Assembly: GCA_958295525.1 (NCBI GenBank)
Contig: OY282355.1
Span: forward strand, 719,504 to 783,503
Length of the DNA: 64,000 nt
Origin: an uncultured Dehalococcoidia bacterium
GTDB lineage: Bacteria; Chloroflexota; Dehalococcoidia; Lucifugimonadales; Australimonadaceae
Reading direction: 5' to 3'
Both the position numbers and the translations under genes were made by a program. Positions 16,904 to 23,844 of this stretch are shown here, piece by piece. The notes beneath the pieces are model-generated. The model did not search any database. It was not told where the DNA came from and saw only the letters and a list, made by a program, of their open reading frames with translations. Each line of letters opens with the position of its first letter. Positions within the stretch are counted from its first letter, which is position 1.

Positions 16904-18106
16904 TCAGGTGGCGGGAGCGGAGCGGAATCGCAGAAGGGCGACGGCGAGGAAGGCGGCGGCGAAGAGCGCGAGCACGGCGAGATTGGCGGCGACGTCCGCC
17001 CCCTGCGCGCCGAAGAGCATAAGTTTGTTGAAGGCGTCGTTCGCCCAGCCGTGCGGGGTGAAGAGGCCGAGCGTCTGCAGCCATTCGGGCGCGACGAACA
17101 GCGGCCACCAGCAGCCGCCGAGCGGCGCGAGCGTCAGCGAGGTGAACACGGCGGCGGACGTCGCGCTTTTCACCGAACCGACGAGCGAGGCGAGCATCAC
17201 GCCGAAGGCCGCCGCCGCGACGACCATCATCACGGATACGCCTATGACCGCGACAGGCGAGACGCCGAAGTCGATGGAGAACGCGAATATGCCCGCCGGC
17301 CAGAGAACGGCAAGTTGCAGGAATCCTCTGTAGAGGCTGGCGAGCATTTTGCCGAAGATGATCGCGGGGCGCCGGGCGCCGTTGGCGAGCAGGCGCTCGA
17401 GCGTTTGGGTCTGGCGTTCGCGGGCGATGGCCTCCGCGCTCATCGCGGCGATGAAAAAGACGAACATCGTCAGGTAGCCGGGCAGCGTGAAGTTGGAGGC
17501 GTTGAACGCTTCGCGGGAGCCGACCCGCTCGATGGAGAAGGAGATGAGCGGCGGCGCCTCGGCGAGCCGCCCGAGTTCAGCGAGATCGAGCGCGGCGGGG
17601 CCTGCGAGTTCGGCCGTCCCCTGCGCGATGAGGCTAATCGCGCCGATTCGTCCGGCGACGGCGCTTGCGAGCCCGCGCAAGGCGGCCTCCGTTTCGGGCG
17701 GGGCGCCGCCCGCGAGCATCACGCGAATCTCCGCGCCTCCGCCCGATAAGACGCGCTGCGTGAAATCGCCGGGGAAAAGAACGTAACCGTCGAGCGAGCC
17801 GTCCTCGACCGCGGCGGCGGCCTCGCCGGCGTCCCATTCCCGAACGTCGGTTTCGGGGGACGCCGCGAGCGCGTCGAGCGTCTGCCTGGAGAGGCCGCCT
17901 GCGCTTTCTTCTGCTGCGCTTTCTTCCGTTGCGACGGCGAGGCGCAGCCGCTCGTCGTCCGGGCCGACGCCGCTGAAGGCGAGCGAGAAGCCAAAGACGA
18001 ACACGAGAGGCAGGATGAGCGCGAACGCCATGCCCGGCCAGTCTCTGACGAAGACGCGCATATCCTTCGCCGAAAGGATGAAGGCTTGGCGGACGAGCAG
18101 GCGCAT
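16904..18106 (-). CDS. ABC-2 type transporter permease
   Basis: A 400-residue permease with one N-terminal transmembrane helix (about residues 20-45), a large extracytoplasmic domain (50-215), and five C-terminal helices, the usual ABC-2 layout of drug or linearmycin-type exporters (YhhJ/NatB-like). IARERQTQTLERLLANGARR is the characteristic cytoplasmic coupling segment. It overlaps the upstream permease by one base (TGATG), so the two are translationally coupled. The stop is followed in frame by a BrnT remnant. Confidence 0.87.
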   Translation of the reverse strand: MRLLVRQAFILSAKDMRVFVRDWPGMAFALILPLVFVFGFSLAFSGVGPDDERLRLAVATEESAAEESAGGLSRQTLDALAASPETDVREWDAGEAAAAVEDGSLDGYVLFPGDFTQRVLSGGGAEIRVMLAGGAPPETEAALRGLASAVAGRIGAISLIAQGTAELAGPAALDLAELGRLAEAPPLISFSIERVGSREAFNASNFTLPGYLTMFVFFIAAMSAEAIARERQTQTLERLLANGARRPAIIFGKMLASLYRGFLQLAVLWPAGIFAFSIDFGVSPVAVIGVSVMMVVAAAAFGVMLASLVGSVKSATSAAVFTSLTLAPLGGCWWPLFVAPEWLQTLGLFTPHGWANDAFNKLMLFGAQGADVAANLAVLALFAAAFLAVALLRFRSAPAT

Positions 18107-19290
18107 CACTTGCCCTCCGACGAGACGCGGAAGATGAGGCGCGCGGCGGCGAGGCCGGCTATCGCGGCGCCCCCGACGACGGCGATTTCGGCCCAGCGGT
18201 CGGCGAGCGTCGCCGCGCCGCTGATCACGCCGTCGAAGGCGTCTATCGCGTACTTGTTCAGCGTGAACCGGCTGAGGATGTTGAGCGCGCCGGAATCTCC
18301 GACGGGAAAGAACGTCCCGCCGAACACGGTCATAAACATTGTTATGAAGACGGCGATCCACGACGCCTGATCCTGGGTGCGCGCGACGGCGGCGATGATG
18401 AGCGCGAGCGCGCTGGCGGACGCCGCGACGATTGCGGCGAGCGCCGCGCTCTGGACGAACGCGAGCGGGCCTCCCACGCGCAGCACGACGAACGCGAGCC
18501 CCAGGAACACGAGCGCTTGCAGCATCCCCCGGCCCACGCCCTCCAGGAATTTGCCGGCGAAGAGTTCCCACGGACGCAGGCGGGTGGAGAGCAGACGCTC
18601 CAGCGTGCCGTTGCGCCGCTCCTCGACGATAGTCTGCGCTCCGAGCGTGATGGAGAAGAGGAGAAACATCACGATCATCCCGGGGAGCAGGCGCGAGAAG
18701 AAATCGTCCCCATCGTCCGGGTCTTCGCTGAGCGATTGCGTTTCGACGCGCACCGGAGGGTTGGCGCGCGCGTCCGTGATAAGGCGCTGAACCGCCGCGT
18801 CCACTCGCTGCGGAGGCGCGTCCGGCGCCAGAGCCGCGACGCCGTTGCGGATCCGGCTCTCCGAAGCGAGGTCGGCGGCGATGCCCTGCAGAATCGCCGT
18901 GATGATCTGCGCGGCGTCGCCTCCGTTGCCGCGCCGGAGAATCCGGACCTCCGCCGGAATCCCTGCGTCGAGGCTGGCGGTGAATCCGGCGGGCAAGACG
19001 AATCCGTTGAGGATGGCGGAGCGGTCGAGCGCGTCGTCGAGGTCGGGTTTGGCGTAGCGGCGGACGCTCACGCCGTCCACGCGCTCGAGGCGTTCGAGCA
19101 GTTCGGACGCGGCGCGCCCGCCGTCGAGGTCGGCGACGTGCGCCGTTCCGTTGAACGACGCCTCGCCGCCGAACACGCCCGTCATCAGCGCGAAGAGCGC
19201 GATGGGGAGCGCGATGCCGAAGGCGAGGTCGCCCCTGTCCGCAATGAAGCGCTTGACGCCGATGAGCGCGACGAGGAAGGCGCGGGACAT
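18106..19290 (-). CDS. ABC-2 type transporter permease
   Basis: A 394-residue permease with the same architecture as its downstream neighbour: N-terminal helix, a long outer domain, and C-terminal helices with the coupling segment VEERRNGTLERLLSTRLRPW. The two permeases probably form a heterodimer served by the ATPase encoded one base upstream. Substrate unknown; members of this group export lipophilic antibiotics or peptides, or act in lipid trafficking. Confidence 0.88.
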   Translation of the reverse strand: MSRAFLVALIGVKRFIADRGDLAFGIALPIALFALMTGVFGGEASFNGTAHVADLDGGRAASELLERLERVDGVSVRRYAKPDLDDALDRSAILNGFVLPAGFTASLDAGIPAEVRILRRGNGGDAAQIITAILQGIAADLASESRIRNGVAALAPDAPPQRVDAAVQRLITDARANPPVRVETQSLSEDPDDGDDFFSRLLPGMIVMFLLFSITLGAQTIVEERRNGTLERLLSTRLRPWELFAGKFLEGVGRGMLQALVFLGLAFVVLRVGGPLAFVQSAALAAIVAASASALALIIAAVARTQDQASWIAVFITMFMTVFGGTFFPVGDSGALNILSRFTLNKYAIDAFDGVISGAATLADRWAEIAVVGGAAIAGLAAARLIFRVSSEGK

Positions 19291-19291
19291 A

Positions 19292-20038
19292 TTAGTCGCG
19301 GAGGCTCCGTCCGGTGAAGTTCAGAAAGACTTCCTCGAGGGTGGTCGTGGCGGGGTCGCCGACCTGCGCCTTGAGTTCGGCGGGCGCGCCGAGCGCGATG
19401 AGGCGCCCGTTGTCCATCACGCCGATGCGGTCGCAGAGGCGGTCGGCCTCCTCCATATAGTGCGTCGTGTAGAGCACGGTCATTCCCTCGCCGCGCAGAG
19501 CGAGGACGGTGTCGAAGATGTGGTTGCGCGACTGCGGGTCGATGCCGACGGTGGGCTCGTCGAGGAACAGCAGTTGGGGGCGGCTCATCAGGGCGATGGC
19601 GATGTTGACGCGGCGCTTCATGCCGCCGGAGTACTTGCGGACGGCGTCTTTGGCGCGGTCGGCGAGCCCGACGCGCTCGAGCGTGTCGGCGGCGAGCGAC
19701 TTCGCCTCACGCCCGGACAGGCCGGCCATTCGCCCGAAGAAGACGAGGTTGTCGCTGGCGGAGAGTTCCGGGTAGAGGGCAAGTTCCTGCGGGCAGACGC
19801 CGATGCGCTTCCGCACCTCGTCGCTCTCCCGCGTCACGGAGTAGCCGCCGATCTCCACGTCTCCGCCGTCGGGAGCGAGCACGGTGGAGAGCATTCGTAT
19901 CGTGGTGGTCTTGCCCGCGCCGTTCGGGCCGAGCAGGCCGAATATCTCTTGCGAGCGGATGGCGAAAGAGACGGAGTCCACTGCCTGGACTCCGTCGAAC
20001 CGCTTGCTGAGGTTGTCGGCGGCGAGGAAGTCGTCCAT
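19292..20038 (-). CDS. ABC transporter ATPase
   Basis: A 248-residue ATPase: Walker A LLGPNGAGKTTT, the Q-loop CPQELALYPEL, signature YSGGMKRRV, Walker B LLFLDEPTVGID and the switch His in TTHYMEEADRLCD. It is of the DrrA/CcmA-like class that pairs with ABC-2 permeases. It is first of three genes in one operon with almost no gaps. The ATG at 20038 is chosen over a frame nine codons upstream because the -10 TATACT occupies that region. Confidence 0.93.
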   Translation of the reverse strand: MDDFLAADNLSKRFDGVQAVDSVSFAIRSQEIFGLLGPNGAGKTTTIRMLSTVLAPDGGDVEIGGYSVTRESDEVRKRIGVCPQELALYPELSASDNLVFFGRMAGLSGREAKSLAADTLERVGLADRAKDAVRKYSGGMKRRVNIAIALMSRPQLLFLDEPTVGIDPQSRNHIFDTVLALRGEGMTVLYTTHYMEEADRLCDRIGVMDNGRLIALGAPAELKAQVGDPATTTLEEVFLNFTGRSLRD

Positions 20039-20044
20039 AGCCGG

Positions 20045-20050
20045 AGTATA
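20045..20050 (-). promoter_or_regulatory. -10 promoter element, probable leaderless start
   Basis: TTTGCTATACT ends six bases before the ATG of the ABC ATPase gene. Transcription would begin at or next to the start codon. Confidence 0.6.
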
Positions 20051-20291
20051 GCAAACGCAGCGCAAGCGGCGGGCGGCGGGGAGGGGAGAGGCGGGAGGGA
20101 GCAGGGCACGCCGCCGCCCGACTCGCTCCGGCGGATCTGCGCTTGCTCATCTCCCTTGAGTCATCGGGGAGATGAGTCAGGCGAGATCCCGCCTATGGAG
20201 TCAAGACGCAAGTTACGCAAAAGGTTCCTAACGGAGAGAAGGTTTTGCGTTTGGGCTGCGTTTCCCGTTGCGTTCGCGTCGGACGGCGCGC

Positions 20292-21500
20292 CTAGTCCAC
20301 GGTAGGGGTCTGATGCTCTAGGAAAATCTCGCGGCGCTGCTGGCCGGACGTCTCCACGGCGAGCAGCAGTTCGAGCGTCGCGTTGCCCCAGCGGGCGTCG
20401 GCGGGGAGCGGACGGCCCGTCGAGACGGCGTCGTAGAACGTGTTGAGGCGCCCGTCGCGCCCGTCCTCCATCGTGACGAGCGGAATCTCCGTTCGCTCCG
20501 TGTTGCCGTAGACGACGATTCCCTGCGGGGTGAGCCGCGCGTCGGCGTCGTCGAAACTGGCGACGAACGGCCCGCCGAGGAGCCATCCGGCGCTCGCGGG
20601 GCCCGTCTCCGGCTGGATGGGATCGGCGCGGCCCATCCCGTAACGCTCGGCGCGGGCGGCTTCCTCTTCCCAGTCGGGTTCGGTCGAGGCGGCGAGTTCG
20701 CGGCGGGCGGCGGCGTGCTTCGCCGGGTCGGGGAACACGCCGTCGCGCCCCACGCCGTAGACCAACTCGCGGGAGTCCCAGTGATCGAGGCCGCTGTAGA
20801 CCGCGGTGGCGAACACGCCGTTCTCGAACTCCAGGTAGGCGGCGTGCGCGCCGGGGACACGGCGGGAGGCGTCCCAAGCGGCGGCGGTTCCCCGCACGCT
20901 GCGAACCATGCCGCCGCCGATGGTTCGGATGATGTCGAACTGATGCGGGCCTTGCCGCCAGAGGATGCCGCCGCCCGGCCCGGGGGTGAGTTCCTCTCGC
21001 GAGCGGGGGCGGTAGAGCCAGTCCTGATAGCGCCAGTGGTGGATCATTCGCAGCGCGCCCAACTCGCCTGTTCGCGCCATCTCCCGCACGCGGAGCACGC
21101 GCGGCTCGAAACTGTGTTTGACGTTCACGCCCAGCAGCACGCCGTTGCGGTCGGCGGACTCCGCGAGCGCGACGCCCTCCGCGACGTTGGTCGTCATCGG
21201 CTTTTCGATGAGGACGTGCTTGCCTTGCGCCATCGCCATTTCGCAATGCGCGGTGTGCAAGTGGTTCGGCGTGGCGATGTAGACGAGTTCGACGCTCGCG
21301 TCCTCGCAGAGGGCTTCGGCGCTGTCGTAGACCGCAGCGTCGGGGAAGTCTTGCGCGAAGCGGCTGCGTATCTCCGGATCCAGGTCGGCGGCGGCGGCGA
21401 TGCGGAAGCGGGGGTTGAACGCCATTTTGGGAATCATCGCGACCGCGGCGCCCCCCAGTCCGATGACGCCGATGCCTAGCGCAGGCGGGTTGCTCGTCAT
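20292..21500 (-). CDS. Gfo/Idh/MocA family oxidoreductase
   Basis: A 402-residue NAD(P)-dependent oxidoreductase: Rossmann motif GVIGLGGAAVAM, the strand-turn ATPNHLH, and the catalytic EKPMTTN around residue 97. The C-terminal part is the MocA-type alpha/beta dimerisation domain. The family acts on sugars, inositols and phthalate-like diols. Related copies stand at 46-49 kb. The ATG at 21500 is used; a TATCCT element 56 bases upstream could be its -10. The gap to the ABC operon (20051-20291) shows no feature beyond a degenerate short inverted repeat. Confidence 0.9.
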   Translation of the reverse strand: MTSNPPALGIGVIGLGGAAVAMIPKMAFNPRFRIAAAADLDPEIRSRFAQDFPDAAVYDSAEALCEDASVELVYIATPNHLHTAHCEMAMAQGKHVLIEKPMTTNVAEGVALAESADRNGVLLGVNVKHSFEPRVLRVREMARTGELGALRMIHHWRYQDWLYRPRSREELTPGPGGGILWRQGPHQFDIIRTIGGGMVRSVRGTAAAWDASRRVPGAHAAYLEFENGVFATAVYSGLDHWDSRELVYGVGRDGVFPDPAKHAAARRELAASTEPDWEEEAARAERYGMGRADPIQPETGPASAGWLLGGPFVASFDDADARLTPQGIVVYGNTERTEIPLVTMEDGRDGRLNTFYDAVSTGRPLPADARWGNATLELLLAVETSGQQRREIFLEHQTPTVD

Positions 21501-21620
21501 AACGCGCTCCTTCCGCCGGATGCGTCGGGCTGCCCCGCGCGTTCCGGCGGGGCGCAGGATAGCATTGCGCGGGCCTGGCGGCGCAAGGGCGAGGTTCCCG
21601 TCAGCGGACGAGGCGGCCGT

Positions 21621-21659
21621 AAGAGGAGCGCTATACTGGCTTCGTTCCGTTGTCCGCCG
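21621..21659 (+). repeat. 39-bp direct repeat, copy 1, with promoter
   Basis: A 39-base segment, perfectly repeated at 22527-22565, contains GCTATACT (-10 at 21632-21637). This copy is the promoter region of the HEPN module. The two copies flank the module exactly. Confidence 0.85.
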
Positions 21660-21682
21660 TGCTGCATCGCAGGAGACGTTCA

Positions 21683-22072
21683 ATGACGCAAGCCGCCGCT
21701 TCGACCACAGCGACCCGGCGCTCCGTTCCGCTGGAGGTGACGCCGGAGGCGCGCCCGTTGCTGACGCCGTTCCGCGAGCGGACGTTCCGCGCGATGCACG
21801 AGGCCGCGCTCGAGGACGGCGGCGCGGAGGTCATCGTCAGCGCCGCGATTGTCCTGCGTGAGTCGCCAAGCCCGGACTTCGACCCCGACCTCACGCTCTT
21901 CTGCGAGGTGGACGCCTCTTGGGAGAAAGCGTTTGAGGCGAAGCGCCGTATAATCCGGCGCGTGACGGATGTCCTCTTCCCGTCGTGGTCGGAGGCGGAG
22001 CGCAGCGATTACGCGCGATTGCTCGGCTGCAGCGTCATTCCCACTCAGGAGCGCATCATTGCGTCCGCTTGA
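21683..22072 (+). CDS. Partner protein of a HEPN module (putative antitoxin)
   Basis: A 129-residue protein of no recognised family. Layout: flexible N-terminus, a helix (LLTPFRERTFRAMHEAALED), strands (VIVSAAIVLRES and LTLFCEVDA) joined by an acidic loop, then helices. AGGAGA precedes the ATG. Its 3' end overlaps the HEPN gene by 14 bases. The same order of helix, strand, acidic loop, strand and helix appears in the first genes of the tandem HEPN modules at 42-44 kb, although identity is low. Position and size suggest an antitoxin, but it lacks the GSx10DxD motif of MNT nucleotidyltransferases. Confidence 0.6.
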   Translation: MTQAAASTTATRRSVPLEVTPEARPLLTPFRERTFRAMHEAALEDGGAEVIVSAAIVLRESPSPDFDPDLTLFCEVDASWEKAFEAKRRIIRRVTDVLFPSWSEAERSDYARLLGCSVIPTQERIIASA

Positions 22073-22493
22073 TTTCTACGACCTCGGCGTCCGTTTAGCG
22101 GAGGATGGACGAACTGAGGCGGAGCGGCGGACGGCGGTGAGCCGGATCTACTACGGATTGCTCCATGAAGCGGCCTGCCGCTATTTCAGAGAGAATCCCA
22201 ACGCTCCGCCCATTCCCAGGAACCGGCGGCATTCCACGGTGCGGGAGCGACTCGGCCAATCCGGCGTGTCCGCAGGAGTGGACGCCGCAAGTTCCTTGGG
22301 TGACCTTGCCTGGATGCGCGGAGAATGCGACTACCGCGTCGGCGCGCCGCTGCGTTACGAGAGAGCCGAAGTAACGCTGCCAGCGATGGTCAGCCGGGCG
22401 CGGGCGACAGCGGCCGATTGCCTCACGGCGCTCGACGCCTACTCTCCGGGCGAGTCCGCCGACGGATCGGAGTGGCGCGTGACCGGCGGATGA
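22059..22493 (+). CDS. HEPN domain protein
   Basis: A 144-residue helical HEPN protein. The motif SRIYYGLLHEA gives the R-x6-H pattern (R29, H36) associated with metal-independent RNase activity. The TTG at 22059 is favoured because AGGAG stands seven bases upstream and the first residues (RPLDFYDLGVRLAEDG) match HEPN helix 1. It overlaps the previous gene. HEPN proteins serve as toxins or RNA cleavers in toxin-antitoxin and abortive-infection systems; here the partner is of an unfamiliar type. Confidence 0.72.
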   Translation: MRPLDFYDLGVRLAEDGRTEAERRTAVSRIYYGLLHEAACRYFRENPNAPPIPRNRRHSTVRERLGQSGVSAGVDAASSLGDLAWMRGECDYRVGAPLRYERAEVTLPAMVSRARATAADCLTALDAYSPGESADGSEWRVTGG

Positions 22494-22526
22494 CGCGGCG
22501 CGCGTTGCGCGGTCAGAGCGCAAGGC

Positions 22527-22565
22527 AAGAGGAGCGCTATACTGGCTTCGTTCCGTTGTCCGCCG
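22527..22565 (+). repeat. 39-bp direct repeat, copy 2
   Basis: Identical to 21621-21659, including the -10 TATACT (22538-22543). No start codon with a credible gene follows: the remaining 170 bases to the next gene carry only a degenerate palindrome. It looks like the leading edge of a lost second module or a scar of duplication. Confidence 0.85.
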
Positions 22566-22733
22566 CTTCCTGCGTTGTTCGTAGGAGGCGTCCTACTACA
22601 ACATTATTCATTTCCCGTCCCCATCGCCGTTCCCGCCCCCTTGCAGTCGTTCCCGTAGGCGGAACCTCGCCCGCGCAGTGCGACACTTGGCCATTGCGCC
22701 TACCCCGGGCTCGCCTTCTAGCCTAGTAGGGCT

Positions 22734-23390
22734 ATGGACGCGCCCGGAACAAAAGACGAAAGAGCCTCGCCGCCCCCGGCCTGCGCCGGGCAGGCATGGC
22801 TCGCGGTGCTTGGCGCGGGTTTGGCGATGCTGACGGCGGCGTGCGTGAGCGCGCCCGTGACGGCGACACCGACGAGCCCGCTGCCCGCGTCGGCGCTCCC
22901 TCCGGCGACGGCGACGCCAATCTACGACCGCGAGGAGTGGGAAGGCGGAGGCTGGGCGGACATGGACGGCGATTGCCAGGACACGCGCGCCGAAACGCTG
23001 ATCATCGAGAGCCTCGCGGAGGTCGAGCAGGACGGCTGCAGAGTGGTCAGCGGCCTGTGGGTGGACCTGTGGACGGGCGAGCGGTTCCGTTTCGCCAGCG
23101 GCCTGCATATAGACCACCACGTTCCCGTGCATAACGCTCACGTATCGGGCGGCGGCGGCTGGGGCGCGCTGCAACGGACGCGCTTCTACAACGACCTCGA
23201 CAACCTCAACGCCATTGGCGCGGCGACGAATCTCGACAAAGGGGCGAAGGGGCCCGGCGAGTGGCGGCCTCCGCTGCGGGCGTCGTGGCGCAGTTACGCG
23301 GAGCAGTGGCTGTCGGTGAAGCGAAAGTACGGGCTGTCGCTCAGGGAAGAGGAACTGCGAGCGCTCAATGAGATGCTGGCCGCGCGATAA
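22734..23390 (+). CDS. Secreted HNH-type nuclease, lipoprotein
   Basis: A 218-residue protein with a hydrophobic segment and lipobox LTAAC (Cys37), so probably anchored on the outer face of the membrane. A Pro-Thr-Ala linker leads to a domain of the secreted HNH (DUF1524-like) nuclease family: YDREEWEGGGWADMDGDC, DTRAETL, VVSGLWVDLWTGE, HIDHHVPV, FYNDLDNLNAI, NLDKGAKGP, ending SYAEQWLSVKRKYGL. The H-x-D-H-H and N...K positions fit the metal-binding nuclease core. Such enzymes may digest extracellular DNA for nutrients. Confidence 0.85.
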   Translation: MDAPGTKDERASPPPACAGQAWLAVLGAGLAMLTAACVSAPVTATPTSPLPASALPPATATPIYDREEWEGGGWADMDGDCQDTRAETLIIESLAEVEQDGCRVVSGLWVDLWTGERFRFASGLHIDHHVPVHNAHVSGGGGWGALQRTRFYNDLDNLNAIGAATNLDKGAKGPGEWRPPLRASWRSYAEQWLSVKRKYGLSLREEELRALNEMLAAR

Positions 23391-23436
23391 AGAGGTCTTG
23401 CGTAACGCGAACGCGCCGACGCTGTTTCATCCGGGC

Positions 23437-23832
23437 GAGGTTCCCGCCTACGCGGGAATGACGGAAGGGAGGGCGAGGCGGGGCGCGACGGGGGCGAGAT
23501 TCCCGCCTACGCGGGAATGACGGAAAGGGGGCGAGGCCGGGCGCGACTGGGGCGAGATTCCCGCCTGCGCGGGAATGACGGAAAGGAGGGCGAGGCGAGG
23601 CGCGAGGGGCGGGATTCCCGCCTGCGCGGGAACGACTGGAAGGGGCGGGAACGACGATGCGCGGCGTGGTCAGCGAGGGCGAGATTCCCGCGTGCGCGGG
23701 AATGACGGAAAAGGGGGCGGGAACGACGATGCGAGGCAGGGCGCGACGGGGGCGAGATTCCCGCCTACGCGGGAATGACGGAAGGGGGGCGCTTGCGCGC
23801 CGACTGGATTCCCGCCTACGCGGGAATGACGG
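23437..23832. repeat. Palindromic repeat cluster, seven copies
   Basis: Seven copies of the palindrome with core ATTCCCGCCTACGCGGGAAT (variants with TG for TA in the loop) occur at 35-50 base intervals, linked by G-rich spacers (ACGGAAGGGGGCGA type). They fill the space between the convergent HNH nuclease and glycosyltransferase genes. Copies are all in one orientation. No cas genes are present. Confidence 0.92.
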
Positions 23833-23844
23833 GATAGGGGGCGC

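Noticed and set aside
23437-23832. CRISPR array
   Set aside because: The repeat is a short palindrome, the spacers are G-rich and similar to each other, spacing is irregular, the element occurs singly across the window, and no cas genes are present.
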